Source: DATEJJ01 sp039649115 | GTDB taxonomy: Bacteria > Actinomycetota > Actinomycetes > Mycobacteriales > Micromonosporaceae | Assembly: GCA_039649115.1 (NCBI GenBank) | Contig: JBBWZQ010000056.1 | Location: 1-53,249, forward strand | Length of the DNA: 53,249 nucleotides | Direction of reading: 5' to 3' | Part shown: positions 15,891 through 25,132 of the stretch, one piece after another | Position numbering within the stretch: the first letter of the stretch is position 1 | Layout: each line of letters starts with the position of its first letter | Notes under the pieces: model-generated | Told to the model about the DNA's origin: nothing | Databases searched by the model: none | What the model saw: only the letters and a program-made list of their open reading frames with translations | Translations under genes and position numbers: made by a program

Positions 15891-16370
15891 ATGACCACGC
15901 AGACCATCCCGTCCGTACGGCGTTCCGTCACCGTGAACGCGCCGATCGACAAGGCCTTCCGGGTCTTCACCGAGGGCTTCACCACATGGTGGCCGGCGAC
16001 ACACCACATCGGGAAAGCAGACCTGGCGCAGGCCGTGCTGGAGCAGAAGCAGGGCGGCCGGTGGTACGAGCGCGGCACGGACGGCAGCGAGTGCGACTGG
16101 GGCCAGGTGCTGGCCTTCGAACCACCCCGCCGGGTGCTGATGTCCTGGCACATCAACGGGGAGTGGCAGTACGAGCCGGACGCGTCGCGCGCCAGCGAGG
16201 TTGAGGTGCTGTTCACGGATCTCGGTGACGGGCAGACCCGGGTCGATGTGGAGCACCGTGAGCTGGCCCGGCACGGCGAGTCGGCACCGGAGGTGCTGCA
16301 GGGGATCAGCGGCAGCGGCGGCTGGAGCGGCATCCTGGAGTCGTTCGCGGCGACCGCGGCAGCGGCCTAG
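15891..16370 (+). CDS. SRPBCC/AHSA1-domain protein
   Basis: 159-residue START-like hydrophobic-ligand-binding protein of the AHSA1 type. Diagnostic segments are VTVNAPIDKAFRVFTEGFTTWWP, QGGRWYERGTDGSECDWGQV, PPRRVLMSWHI and the C-terminal GWSGILESFA. ArsR-AHSA1 pairs are common in actinomycetes and often respond to small organic molecules; the ligand here is unknown. The ATG at 15891 has AGAGGAG five nt upstream, better than the upstream in-frame TTG. It ends tail to tail with the CinA-like gene, the two stop codons sharing the bases ctag at 16367-16370. Confidence 0.9.
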   Translation: MTTQTIPSVRRSVTVNAPIDKAFRVFTEGFTTWWPATHHIGKADLAQAVLEQKQGGRWYERGTDGSECDWGQVLAFEPPRRVLMSWHINGEWQYEPDASRASEVEVLFTDLGDGQTRVDVEHRELARHGESAPEVLQGISGSGGWSGILESFAATAAAA

Positions 16371-16855
16371 CCCGGCACCGCCTCGGCCAGCAGGGCCAGG
16401 GCCGCGATCACCGTGCTGCGGCGGATCGCGGCCCGGTCCCCGGGCAGGTCCAGCCGCCGCACGGCACCGGTGCCACCCGGCCCGGCAAGGCCCACATACA
16501 CCGTGCCCGGCGGTATCCCGTGCTGCGGGTCCGGCCCGGCCACCCCCGTGGTGCCCAGGCCCCAGTCGGCGCCGCAGCGCTGCCGGGCACCGGTGGCCAA
16601 CCAGCCGGCCACGTCGGGATCGACCGGTCCGCGCTGCGCGAGCAGATCTTCCGGTACCCCCGCCAGCGCCGCCTTCAGGTCGGTCGCGTAGACCACCAGC
16701 CCGCCCCGGAAGACCTTGCTGGCACCGGGTACGTCGACGATCGTGGCGGCGAGCAACCCGCCGGTCAGCGACTCGGCCACCGCCAGCGTCTGGCCGCGCG
16801 CGGCCAGGGCGGCCACCACACCGCTGGCTGGGACCTCGCTCAACCGCTCGGTCAT
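16367..16855 (-). CDS. pncC: CinA C-terminal nicotinamide-nucleotide amidase
   Basis: 162-residue stand-alone CinA C-terminal domain that deamidates nicotinamide mononucleotide to nicotinate mononucleotide in pyridine nucleotide salvage. Family blocks: LAVAESLTGGLLAATIVDVP (active-site Ser within AESLTGG), VVYATDLKAALAGVP, and TGVAGPDPQHGIPPGTVYVG. The N-terminal molybdopterin-binding-like half of full CinA is absent. The ATG at 16855 overlaps the nat stop as ATGA. In most actinomycetes this gene follows pgsA directly; here nat is inserted between them. Confidence 0.9.
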   Translation of the reverse strand: MTERLSEVPASGVVAALAARGQTLAVAESLTGGLLAATIVDVPGASKVFRGGLVVYATDLKAALAGVPEDLLAQRGPVDPDVAGWLATGARQRCGADWGLGTTGVAGPDPQHGIPPGTVYVGLAGPGGTGAVRRLDLPGDRAAIRRSTVIAALALLAEAVPG

Positions 16856-17715
16856 CCTGCCGCCTGCCCCTGCCAGGCTTCGTGCGCCGCGTTGATCCGG
16901 CGCCACAGCGCCTGCCGCTCCGGCGCCGGTACGTCGGCCAGCGTCAGGCCGAACACGTCGGCGAGCAGGGCGAACCACTCGCCCGGCGAGTCCAGCTCCC
17001 GCCCGGTGCCGCCGGGCAGCCGCCGGTACACCCGGCCGCGCAGCACGTCCGCCCCGCCCGCGTCCCGGCGCAGTACCGTCGCCACCTGCAGGAAGGGCGA
17101 GCGCTCGTCGGTGGACAGCCACTCGTGCCGGCCGGCGAAGTCGGTCTCGGTGGCGAGGTCGGCCCGGAAGTCCATGCCCGTGAAGGACCCGACCCGGTCA
17201 TGCGTGAAACGCCAGCCGAGGAACTCCACAGTGGAGGGTGCGAGCTCGAACCGGAACGGGCCGTCGGCGAACTCACCGGCCCGCAGCGGCAGCGGCTCGT
17301 GCAGGGCGTCGCCGAGACCGACGTCCACGAACCACATGCCGTCGGGGTTCTCGCGGCTGGGCAGGCCGTGCACGGTCAGCGCGAGATGGTTGCCGTTCGC
17401 GCCCACCGGCCGCGCGTCGCCCCACCCCTGCACGCCGGCCCAGTGCCGGCGCACGCCGTAGCCCAGCGCGGAGAGCAGCAGCGCGAACGCGCCGTTGAGG
17501 TGGTAGCAGTAGCCGCCGCGGCCACCGATGATCCGCGCCGCCGACTCCATCGGGTTGACCGACGTGGGCCGGCCGAGCTGGATCTCCAGGTTCTCGTACG
17601 GCACCCGTTCCGCGTGGGCCCGGTGCAGGATACGGAGTCCCTCGACGCTGGGCGGTCCGGTGGCTGCCACGCGGAGCCTGGCGAGATAGCGGTCGACGTC
17701 GAAGCCCAGCGACAC
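16852..17715 (-). CDS. nat: Arylamine N-acetyltransferase
   Basis: 287-residue cytoplasmic enzyme that transfers acetyl from acetyl-CoA to arylamines or hydrazines. The cysteine-protease-like triad is visible: Cys in GGRGGYCYHLNGAF, His in NGNHLAL, Asp in WFVDVGLGD. The N-terminal VPYENLEIQLGRP is the family RVPFENL block. The start is GTG at 17715, one base after the pgsA stop, with GGGGAGGA upstream. It is wedged between pgsA and pncC, an unusual place that suggests a later insertion into a conserved operon. Confidence 0.93.
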   Translation of the reverse strand: MSLGFDVDRYLARLRVAATGPPSVEGLRILHRAHAERVPYENLEIQLGRPTSVNPMESAARIIGGRGGYCYHLNGAFALLLSALGYGVRRHWAGVQGWGDARPVGANGNHLALTVHGLPSRENPDGMWFVDVGLGDALHEPLPLRAGEFADGPFRFELAPSTVEFLGWRFTHDRVGSFTGMDFRADLATETDFAGRHEWLSTDERSPFLQVATVLRRDAGGADVLRGRVYRRLPGGTGRELDSPGEWFALLADVFGLTLADVPAPERQALWRRINAAHEAWQGQAAG

Positions 17716-17716
17716 C

Positions 17717-18331
17717 CTAGGTCCTCCCCAGCCGGCGCAGCGCGAGCGCGCGGAACACATAGTCGAGGCCGGTCACCACGGTCACCACCACGGCGACGCC
17801 CATGATCCCGGGGCCGACCTCCGCCACCCGGGAAGGGAACGGCCACAGGTACCACGCGATCGCGAGGATCTGTACCGCCGTCTTGATCTTTCCGCCCCGG
17901 CTGGCCCCGATCACGCCGCGCCGGATCACCCAGAACCGCAGCGCCGTCACGCCGAGCTCGCGGACCAGGATCACCGCGGTCACCCACCAGCTCAGCCGGT
18001 GGTACCCGGACAGCAGGACCAGCGCGGTGCCGGTCAGCGCCTTGTCGGCGATCGGGTCGGCCACCTTGCCGAACGGCGTGACGAGGTCGTAGGCGCGCGC
18101 GATCCAGCCGTCCACGAAGTCGGTCAGCGAGGCCACGCAGAAGGTCAGGCAGGCGGCGATGCGCAGGCCGTAGTCGGTCATGGCGGACGCGACGACGAGC
18201 ATGAGGAACACCGGTACCAGCATCAGCCGCAGCCCGGTCAGCGCGTTGGCGGCGTTGACGATCGGCGCCGCGTAGGCGGGGCGGACCGTGGGCTGCGTAC
18301 CGTCGGCCGCCGGGGTGGGCTCCACCGTCAC
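17717..18331 (-). CDS. pgsA: CDP-diacylglycerol-glycerol-3-phosphate phosphatidyltransferase
   Basis: Integral membrane enzyme of phospholipid synthesis, 204 residues. The CDP-alcohol phosphotransferase signature DFVDGWIARAYD...FGKVADPIADK (DxxDG..AR..G...D...D) is complete. About five membrane segments are visible. The first ~22 residues (TVEPTPAADGTQPT) are a hydrophilic extension. The ATG overlaps the rimO stop (ATGA at 18328-18331), so the two are translationally coupled. The rimO-pgsA order is the usual actinobacterial one. Confidence 0.94.
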   Translation of the reverse strand: MTVEPTPAADGTQPTVRPAYAAPIVNAANALTGLRLMLVPVFLMLVVASAMTDYGLRIAACLTFCVASLTDFVDGWIARAYDLVTPFGKVADPIADKALTGTALVLLSGYHRLSWWVTAVILVRELGVTALRFWVIRRGVIGASRGGKIKTAVQILAIAWYLWPFPSRVAEVGPGIMGVAVVVTVVTGLDYVFRALALRRLGRT

Positions 18332-19782
18332 CGGGGACGTCCCCGGGACGTGATCCCGGTCACCTGGGCGATCAGGTCCACGCCCTCGGTCTTGACCACC
18401 ACGGCCGTGACGAGATCACCGGGGCGGCAGTCCTCGACATCTCCGACGAGGGTGGTGGACCCGTCCACCTCCGGTGCCTGGTGCGCCGCCCTGCCCTCGA
18501 CCACGCCGCCGGCCACCTGGTCGACCAGCACCTCGACCGTCGCGCCCAGGCGCTGCGCTGCCCGCTGGTCGCACAGCTCGTCGGCGAGCGCGCACAGGCG
18601 CGCGTACCGCCGCCGGATCGTCGCCGTCGAGACCTTGCCCGGCAGCGTCGCCGCCTCGGTGCCCTCTTCGTCGCTGTAGTCGAAGACGCCGATCGCGTCC
18701 AACCGCGCCTCGCCGAGGAAGCGCTCCAGCTCGGCCACGTCTGCGCGGGTCTCGCCGGGGAACCCGACGATCACGTTGCTGCGCGCTCCCGCGTGCGGGT
18801 CGAGTGCCCGGACGCTGTCGAGCAGCGCGAGGAACCGCTCGGTGGAGCCGAACCGGCGCATCCGGCGCAGTACCGGCTCGGACGCGTGCTGGAAGGACAG
18901 GTCGAAGTACGGCGCGACACCGGGGGTGCCGGCGATCACCTCGACCAGCCCCGGCCGGACCTCGGCCGGCTGCAGGTAGGACACCCGCACCCGGACGATC
19001 CCGGTCACCGCCGCCAGCTGGGGCAGCAGCTTCTCCAGCAGCCGCGGGTCGCCGAGATCCTTGCCGTACGAGGTGGAATTCTCGCTGACCAGCACCAGCT
19101 CGCGCACGCCGTCCCGGGCCAGCCACTCGGCCTCGGCGAGCACCTCGTCGGGGGTACGCGAGACGAACGCGCCGCGGAAGGAGGGTATGGCGCAGAACGC
19201 GCAGCGCCGGTCGCAGCCGCTGGCCAGCTTGAGCGGCGCCACCGGCCCGCGGGTCAACCGCTGGCGCAGTACCCCCCGCAGGTGCGCCGGGGTCGCCGCG
19301 TCCACGGCGCCGCCGTGGCCCGGCAGCACCACGGCCGCGGCGGCGCGCGCGACGGGGGTCAGCGGAAGCAGGGTGCGCCGGTCGCGGGGTTCGTGCGACG
19401 GGATGCTCGCGCCGGCCGCGATCTCGGACAGCCGGGCGGACATGTCGGGGTAGTGATCGAACCCGAGCACGGCGGCCGCCTCCGGCAGGCTGTCGGCCAG
19501 CTCCCGGCCGTGCCGCTCGGCGAGGCAGCCGGTCGCGACCACCCGGGCGCCGGTATCGGCCGCGGCGAGCAGGGTCTCGATGGAGTCACGCTTGGCCTTC
19601 TCCACGAAGCCGCACGTGTTGACCAGAACGACGTCGGCACGGGACCCGTCGGTCGTCACGTCCCAGCCGCCCGCGGTCAGCCGGGCGGCCAGCTCCTCCG
19701 AATCGACCTCGTTGCGGGCACAGCCGAGGGTCAGCAGCGCGACCCGCCTGGGCTGATCGGGGGTGGGCTGGGTGACGGACAC
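18328..19782 (-). CDS. rimO: Ribosomal protein S12 methylthiotransferase
   Basis: Radical-SAM enzyme that methylthiolates an aspartate of ribosomal protein S12, 484 residues. The N-terminal [4Fe-4S] cysteines are in LTLGCARNEVDSEE, VNTCGFVEKAK and ATGCLAERHG. The radical-SAM cluster is LASGCDRRCAFCAIPSFRG. The C-terminus is a TRAM-like domain (VEVLVDQ ... ITSRGRPR). The start is GTG at 19782, where the RimO N-terminus begins (SVTQPTPDQPRRVALLTLG). Longer in-frame sequence upstream is not homologous. It is followed directly by pgsA with a 4-bp overlap. Confidence 0.94.
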   Translation of the reverse strand: MSVTQPTPDQPRRVALLTLGCARNEVDSEELAARLTAGGWDVTTDGSRADVVLVNTCGFVEKAKRDSIETLLAAADTGARVVATGCLAERHGRELADSLPEAAAVLGFDHYPDMSARLSEIAAGASIPSHEPRDRRTLLPLTPVARAAAAVVLPGHGGAVDAATPAHLRGVLRQRLTRGPVAPLKLASGCDRRCAFCAIPSFRGAFVSRTPDEVLAEAEWLARDGVRELVLVSENSTSYGKDLGDPRLLEKLLPQLAAVTGIVRVRVSYLQPAEVRPGLVEVIAGTPGVAPYFDLSFQHASEPVLRRMRRFGSTERFLALLDSVRALDPHAGARSNVIVGFPGETRADVAELERFLGEARLDAIGVFDYSDEEGTEAATLPGKVSTATIRRRYARLCALADELCDQRAAQRLGATVEVLVDQVAGGVVEGRAAHQAPEVDGSTTLVGDVEDCRPGDLVTAVVVKTEGVDLIAQVTGITSRGRPR

Positions 19783-19817
19783 CCACCGAGGGTACCGGGC
19801 GGCCCTGACACCGGCGC

Positions 19818-20927
19818 TTACGCCTGGTGGGCGTGGGACTCCAGGGACAGCAGGACGCCGAGCGCCACGGTCAGGACGATGAGCTGCGCCGCGCCGTACA
19901 CCAGGCCCAGCGGCACCGTGGCCAGCGCGACGACCAGGCCGCCCAGCCGGAACCAGGGCCGCCCGATCCGCAGCACCCGGCGGAACGCCAGGTCGCCGAA
20001 CAGGAACAGCGCCACCCCACCGCCCAGTGCCAGGGCCTGCGCCCGCTCGATGGGCTCGAACTCGTGCCCGATCCCCTTCTTCACGCTCGCCGCCAGCACC
20101 ACGATTCCCAGCAGCAGGAAGTAGTGCCAGTACCCGAAGGCCAGCACGGCGGCCCGCGCCCGGTGCTGGGTGTTGGCGATGCCCGCCAGCGCGTGCTCGG
20201 CGCGCTCGTCGTCGCCGCCGAAGTAGGCCCACCAGAGGTAGTACGCGAGGACCAGCCCGAGCAACGCGGCGACGATCAGCTTGACGGTCAGGTGCTCACC
20301 GGCGCCGACCCCGATCGCGATCACGGATTCGCCCAGCGTCACGATCACCACCAGCCCGTGCCGTTCCACGAAGTGCGCCGGCGAGATGGTGAACCCGCCG
20401 ATCGGGTGCAGGAACGGGCTGGCCGCCTGCACCGCGGCCGCGGCACACCACGTCACTGTGCGCCACGGGTCGGGCAGGAAGCCGCCGGCCAGCACCAGGC
20501 TGGCGCTGGCCAGGTTCAGCGGACCCAGGCCGCGCATGGCCACGGTGACGCCCTGCCCGCCCGCGACGATGAACAGTCCACTGTGGACGAGATTGACCAC
20601 GAAGTACCCGATGCCGAAGGCCCAGCCCGACGAGGCGTACCCGTCCGGGATGGCCAGCGCGATGGTGAAGAAGCCGGCCATGCCCGTGACGAGCAGCCCG
20701 CGCCGCCAGCCGTTCGTCGGCGCCACTGTGTTGGTGAGCCACGCGTACCCGTCGTACATCCACCAGATCACGGCCAGCATGAGCATCACGCGCAGCAACC
20801 CGGTCACCGTCAGCCCCGCGGACAGCCGGGCGGTCAGCTGCGTGATGGTGAACACGAAGACCAGATCGAGGAACAGCTCCAGGGTGCTGACCCGGATCGT
20901 GGGCGTGCCGGGTGGTCTATCCGGCAT
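19818..20927 (-). CDS. Low-temperature-requirement A (LtrA) family membrane protein
   Basis: 369-residue polytopic membrane protein with about ten hydrophobic segments. LtrA hallmarks: STLELFLDLVFVFTITQLTA at the N-terminus and HFVERHGLVVIVTLGESVIA in the middle. The family is named after a Listeria gene needed for growth in the cold; its biochemical activity is unknown. Its start lies inside the end of ftsK (11-bp overlap), so it is read on the ftsK message. Its position between ftsK and rimO is not part of the usual conserved order. Confidence 0.9.
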   Translation of the reverse strand: MPDRPPGTPTIRVSTLELFLDLVFVFTITQLTARLSAGLTVTGLLRVMLMLAVIWWMYDGYAWLTNTVAPTNGWRRGLLVTGMAGFFTIALAIPDGYASSGWAFGIGYFVVNLVHSGLFIVAGGQGVTVAMRGLGPLNLASASLVLAGGFLPDPWRTVTWCAAAAVQAASPFLHPIGGFTISPAHFVERHGLVVIVTLGESVIAIGVGAGEHLTVKLIVAALLGLVLAYYLWWAYFGGDDERAEHALAGIANTQHRARAAVLAFGYWHYFLLLGIVVLAASVKKGIGHEFEPIERAQALALGGGVALFLFGDLAFRRVLRIGRPWFRLGGLVVALATVPLGLVYGAAQLIVLTVALGVLLSLESHAHQA

Positions 20928-23373
20928 GCAACTCGACCAGGACGGAATCCAGCTCGTCGGGCTTGATGAGCACGTCGCGGGCCTTGGAGCCCTCGGACGG
21001 GCCGACGATGCCGCGCGTCTCCATCAGGTCCATCAGCCGCCCCGCCTTGGCGAAGCCCACCCGCAGCTTGCGCTGCAGCATGCTGGTCGAGCCGAACTGC
21101 GACGTGACCACCAGTTCGATCGCCTGCACCAGCAGAGCGAGGTCGTCGCCGACGTCCTCGTCGATCTTCTTCTTCTCCGTCGTCGGTACCAGCACGTCCG
21201 GGCGGAACTCCGGCTCCCGCTGGTCCCGGCAGAACTTCACCACCGCCTGGATCTCGGACTCACCCACCCAGGCACCCTGGATGCGGACCGGCTTGGACGC
21301 ACCCATCGGCAGGTACAGACCGTCGCCCCGCCCGATCAGCTTCTCCGCACCGGGCTGGTCCAGGATGACCCGGGAGTCGGCCAGGCTGGACGTGGCGAAC
21401 GCGAGCCGGGACGGCACGTTGGCCTTGATGAGACCGGTGACCACGTCGACGCTGGGCCGCTGGGTGGCCAGCACGAGGTGGATGCCCGCCGCCCGGGCCA
21501 GCTGCGTGATCCGCACGACCGAGTCCTCCACGTCACGCGGTGCGACCATCATCAGGTCGGCCAGCTCGTCGACGAGGACCACGAGGTACGGGTACGGGCG
21601 GATGACCCGTTCGCTGCCCGGCGGTGGCTTGACCTGCCCGGCCCGTACCTTCTTGTTGTAGTCGTCGATGTGCCGTACCCCCGCCGCGGCGAGGTCGTCG
21701 TAGCGCATGTCCATCTCGCGCACCACCCAGTCCAGCGCGTCGGCCGCCTTCTTCGGGTTGGTGACGATCGGCGTGACCAGGTGCGGGATGCCCTCGTAGG
21801 AGGTCAGCTCCACGCGCTTCGGGTCGACCAGCAGCAGCCGCACCTCGTCCGGCGTGGCCCGGGTCAGCAGGGACACGAGCAGGCTGTTCAGTAGCGAGGA
21901 CTTGCCGGCACCGGTTGCCCCGGCTATCAGCACGTGCGGCATCTTGGCCAGGTTGGCCACCACGTACCCGCCCTCGATGTCCTTGCCGAGCGCGACCAGC
22001 AGCGGATGGTGGTCGGACGTGGCGGCACGGGAGCGCAGCACGTCACCGAGGGCGACGTTTTCCCGGTCGGCGTTGGGGATCTCCACGCCGACCGCGCTCT
22101 TGCCCGGAATCGGGCTGATGATCCTTACGTCGGGCGACTTGACGGCGTACGCGATGTTGCGGGAGAGCTGGGTGATCCGCTCCACCTTCACGCCCGGCCC
22201 CAGCTCGACCTCGTACCGGGTGACCGTCGGGCCGCGCGCGAAGCCGGTCACCGCCGCGTCGACGTCGAACTGCTCGAACACGCTCTGCAGTGCGTTGATC
22301 ACCTCGTCGTTGGCCTTGCTGCGCGCCTTGGGTGTGTCGCCGGCGGCGAGCAGGTGCGGCGGCGGCAGCTTGTAGTCGGCATCGGTGAGCGCGAGCTGCT
22401 CGGCGCGGGTGGGCAGGGGGGAGTGTTCCGGTGGCGGCATCGGCTTGCGGGAGCCGGGGGGACGGGCCGGCTTGCGGGGCAGCGCGACCGTGTCGTGCAC
22501 CACGTCGCCGTCCGCGCTGTCGTCCGGTTCGCCCGACTCCTCGGCCCGGCCGGCGAACGCGGCCTGCCGGCGGCGGGAGGGGCGCCGGCGCGGCGGCGCG
22601 GGCTCCTCCTCTTCCTCCTCCGCGGCCGGCTCCTCGTCCGCCGCGGTGGACTGGTCGACCAGCCGGCCGAGCGCCAGGTCGCGCAGTTGCGCGAGGCGCT
22701 GCGGTACCCGGTTGAGCGGGGTGGCCGTCACGACCAGCAGCCCGAACAGGGCCAGCATCGCCAGCAGCGGCGCGGCCACCCAGTCGCTCACGGCGCTGGC
22801 CAGCGGGCCCCCGGCCAGCCGGCCGAGCAGGCCGCCGGCCCCGTCGGTGCGGCTGGGCAGCGTCGGTTGCCCGGCGGCCAGGTGCAGCAGGCCGGCGACC
22901 CCGATGAACAGGCAGCTCCAGCCGACCAGGCCCCGCCCGCGGTGCGGCTCCTCGTCCCGCGCGCGCATCGACCGCACCGCACCGATCACCAGCAGGATCG
23001 GCAGGACCGCGGCGATCGCGCCGAAGAAGAACCTGGTCACCGACGAGACGCGCACGCCGACCGGGCCGGCGCCCTGGAACCAGACCGCCACGGCGAGCAG
23101 CAGAGCCACGCCGATCATCAGCAGGCCGGCGCCGTCCCGGCGGTGCTCCGGGTCCAGCTCCCGGGCGTCCGCCGCCCGGCGTCCCACGGCCCGCACCAGC
23201 CAGCCGACGCCGTGCGCGAGGCCCATCCACAGCAGCACGCACAGGCGCAGCAGCACATCCACCGGGCCGATGGCGGGCGCGCTCCCGCGACCGCGCCGCC
23301 GGCGACCAAACCACGAGGTGGTACCGCGCCGCGACGCGCTCCTGCTTCCCGCCGAAGGGGTGCGGCCCGCCAT
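20917..23373 (-). CDS. ftsK: DNA translocase FtsK/SpoIIIE
   Basis: Hexameric ATP-driven DNA pump that clears chromosomes from the division septum; 818 residues. Four to five N-terminal membrane spans lie in about residues 30-260, followed by an acidic then basic linker (EEEEEEPAPPRRR). The motor carries Walker A LIAGATGAGKSSLLNSLL and Walker B LLLVDPKRVE, with VVLVDELADLM. The C-terminal gamma winged helix, which reads KOPS sites, includes STSMLQRKLRVGFAKAGRLM. I start at the ATG at 23373, which lies 6 nt after a TACCGT box; a GTG two codons upstream is the alternative. It is downstream of rnj in the conserved array. Confidence 0.96.
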   Translation of the reverse strand: MAGRTPSAGSRSASRRGTTSWFGRRRRGRGSAPAIGPVDVLLRLCVLLWMGLAHGVGWLVRAVGRRAADARELDPEHRRDGAGLLMIGVALLLAVAVWFQGAGPVGVRVSSVTRFFFGAIAAVLPILLVIGAVRSMRARDEEPHRGRGLVGWSCLFIGVAGLLHLAAGQPTLPSRTDGAGGLLGRLAGGPLASAVSDWVAAPLLAMLALFGLLVVTATPLNRVPQRLAQLRDLALGRLVDQSTAADEEPAAEEEEEEPAPPRRRPSRRRQAAFAGRAEESGEPDDSADGDVVHDTVALPRKPARPPGSRKPMPPPEHSPLPTRAEQLALTDADYKLPPPHLLAAGDTPKARSKANDEVINALQSVFEQFDVDAAVTGFARGPTVTRYEVELGPGVKVERITQLSRNIAYAVKSPDVRIISPIPGKSAVGVEIPNADRENVALGDVLRSRAATSDHHPLLVALGKDIEGGYVVANLAKMPHVLIAGATGAGKSSLLNSLLVSLLTRATPDEVRLLLVDPKRVELTSYEGIPHLVTPIVTNPKKAADALDWVVREMDMRYDDLAAAGVRHIDDYNKKVRAGQVKPPPGSERVIRPYPYLVVLVDELADLMMVAPRDVEDSVVRITQLARAAGIHLVLATQRPSVDVVTGLIKANVPSRLAFATSSLADSRVILDQPGAEKLIGRGDGLYLPMGASKPVRIQGAWVGESEIQAVVKFCRDQREPEFRPDVLVPTTEKKKIDEDVGDDLALLVQAIELVVTSQFGSTSMLQRKLRVGFAKAGRLMDLMETRGIVGPSEGSKARDVLIKPDELDSVLVELHAG

Positions 23374-23379
23374 GCTCAC

Positions 23380-23385
23380 ACGGTA
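23380..23385 (-). promoter_or_regulatory. Leaderless-type -10 box of ftsK
   Basis: TACCGT (TAnnnT) on the minus strand, 6 nt before the ATG of ftsK; no Shine-Dalgarno sequence lies between. Confidence 0.3.
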
Positions 23386-23440
23386 ACGGTGGCGTGGGAC
23401 GTTTCCTCGTTTTTACGCGGCGCGCCGCCGGTGGACCCGG

Positions 23441-25132
23441 TCAGACCTCGACCACGCTCGGTACGATCATCGGTCGGCGCCGGTACGCGTCGTTGACCCA
23501 GCGGCCGACCGTGCGCCGGACGATCTGCTGCAACTGGTGCGGGTCGGTGATCCCCTCGATCGCCGCGCGGTCCAGCGCCTCCGTGATCAGCGGTATCACC
23601 GCGTCGAACGCCGCGGGGTCCTCGGAGAACCCCTTGCCCGACACGGCCGGACCACCGACCACCTTCCCGGTCACCGAGTCCACCACCACGGTGGCCGCGA
23701 TGAACCCGCCGTCGCCGAGGATGCGCCGCTCGGTGAGCAGGGACTCGCTGACGTCGCCGACGGCCAGCCCGTCGACGTAGACGTATCTGGAGCCGACCTG
23801 GCCGACCAGGCGCGCGCGCCCGTCCACGAGGTCGACGACGTCGCCGTCCTCGCAGAGCACCACCCGGTCGGGCGCCACGCCGGACACGACCGCCAGTCGG
23901 GCATGCGCGCGCAGGTGCCGCCACTCCCCGTGTATCGGCAGGAAGTTGCTCGGCTTCACGACGTTGAGCAGGTAGAGCAGTTCCCCGGCCGGCGCGTGCC
24001 CGGACACGTGTACCTTCGCCACGTCCTTGTGCACGACGAACGCGCCGTGCCGGGAGAGCCGGTTGATGACCCGGTACACCGCGGTCTCGTTGCCGGGGAC
24101 CAGCGACGAGGCCAGCACCACGGTGTCGCCGTTCGCGATCGTGATGTGCCGGTGGTCGCCGGTCGCCATCCGCCCCAGCGCGCTCATCGGCTCGCCCTGG
24201 GAGCCGGTGGACATCAGCACGATCTGCTCGGGTGGCAGCGTGGTGGCCTCGTCCAGCCCCACGACCAGCCCGGCCGGGATCCGCAGCAGCCCCAGGTCGC
24301 GCGCGATGCCCATGTTGCGCACCATGGAGCGGCCGATGAACGTCACCTTCCGCTCGTGCGCGTTGGCCGAGTCGAGCACCTGCTGCACCCGGTGCACGTG
24401 GGACGCGAACGACGCGACGATGATGCGTCCCCGGGCACTGCGGAAGATGCCGTCCAGTACCGGCCCGATCTCCCGCTCCGGCGACACGAACCCGGGTATC
24501 TCCGCGTTGGTCGAGTCGGACAGCAGCAGGTCGACGCCTTCCGCGCCGAGGCGCGCGAAACCCGGCAGGTCGGTCAGCCGCCCGTCGAGCGGCAGCTGGT
24601 CCATCTTGAAGTCACCGGTGTGCAGCACCGTGCCCGCGGGGGTGCGGATCGCCAGCGCCAGCGCGTCGGGGATCGAGTGGTTGACCGCGAAGAACTCGCA
24701 GTCGAACGCGCCCAGCCGCTCCCGCTGTCCTTCGTGGACGGTCAGGGTCAGTGGTTCGATGCGGCGCTCGGCGAGCTTGGCCTCGACCAGCGCGAGCGTG
24801 AACTGCGAGCCGACCAGCGGGATGTCGGGCTTGTGCGCCAGCAGGTAGGGCACGGCTCCGATGTGGTCCTCGTGGCCGTGGGTCAGCACGATCGCGAGCA
24901 CGTCGCCGAGCCGGTCCAGGATCGGCGCGAAGTCGGGCAGGATCAGGTCGACCCCCGGCTGGTCGACATCGGGGAACAACACTCCACAGTCGACGATCAG
25001 CAGCTTGGCGTCGAACTCGAAGACCGTCATGTTGCGGCCGATGGCGCCGAGCCCGCCCAGCGGCATCACGCGCAGGGCGCCGGCGGGCAACGGCGGCGGC
25101 GGCCCCTCTGGCTCAGGACTCATGGTGGCCAC
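23441..25132 (-). CDS. rnj: Ribonuclease J
   Basis: Metallo-beta-lactamase/beta-CASP ribonuclease with 5'-3' exo- and endonuclease activity in RNA decay and rRNA maturation; 563 residues. The zinc motif HGHEDH lies at about residues 85-90. Other metal ligands are in NHSIPDALAL and HTGDFKMDQ, and the beta-CASP block includes STGSQGEPMSALGRMA and HVSGHAPAGEL. The GTG at 25132 follows the dapA stop with no gap; the ATG three codons later is an alternative. The dapA-rnj pairing is standard in actinomycetes. Confidence 0.96.
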   Translation of the reverse strand: MATMSPEPEGPPPPLPAGALRVMPLGGLGAIGRNMTVFEFDAKLLIVDCGVLFPDVDQPGVDLILPDFAPILDRLGDVLAIVLTHGHEDHIGAVPYLLAHKPDIPLVGSQFTLALVEAKLAERRIEPLTLTVHEGQRERLGAFDCEFFAVNHSIPDALALAIRTPAGTVLHTGDFKMDQLPLDGRLTDLPGFARLGAEGVDLLLSDSTNAEIPGFVSPEREIGPVLDGIFRSARGRIIVASFASHVHRVQQVLDSANAHERKVTFIGRSMVRNMGIARDLGLLRIPAGLVVGLDEATTLPPEQIVLMSTGSQGEPMSALGRMATGDHRHITIANGDTVVLASSLVPGNETAVYRVINRLSRHGAFVVHKDVAKVHVSGHAPAGELLYLLNVVKPSNFLPIHGEWRHLRAHARLAVVSGVAPDRVVLCEDGDVVDLVDGRARLVGQVGSRYVYVDGLAVGDVSESLLTERRILGDGGFIAATVVVDSVTGKVVGGPAVSGKGFSEDPAAFDAVIPLITEALDRAAIEGITDPHQLQQIVRRTVGRWVNDAYRRRPMIVPSVVEV

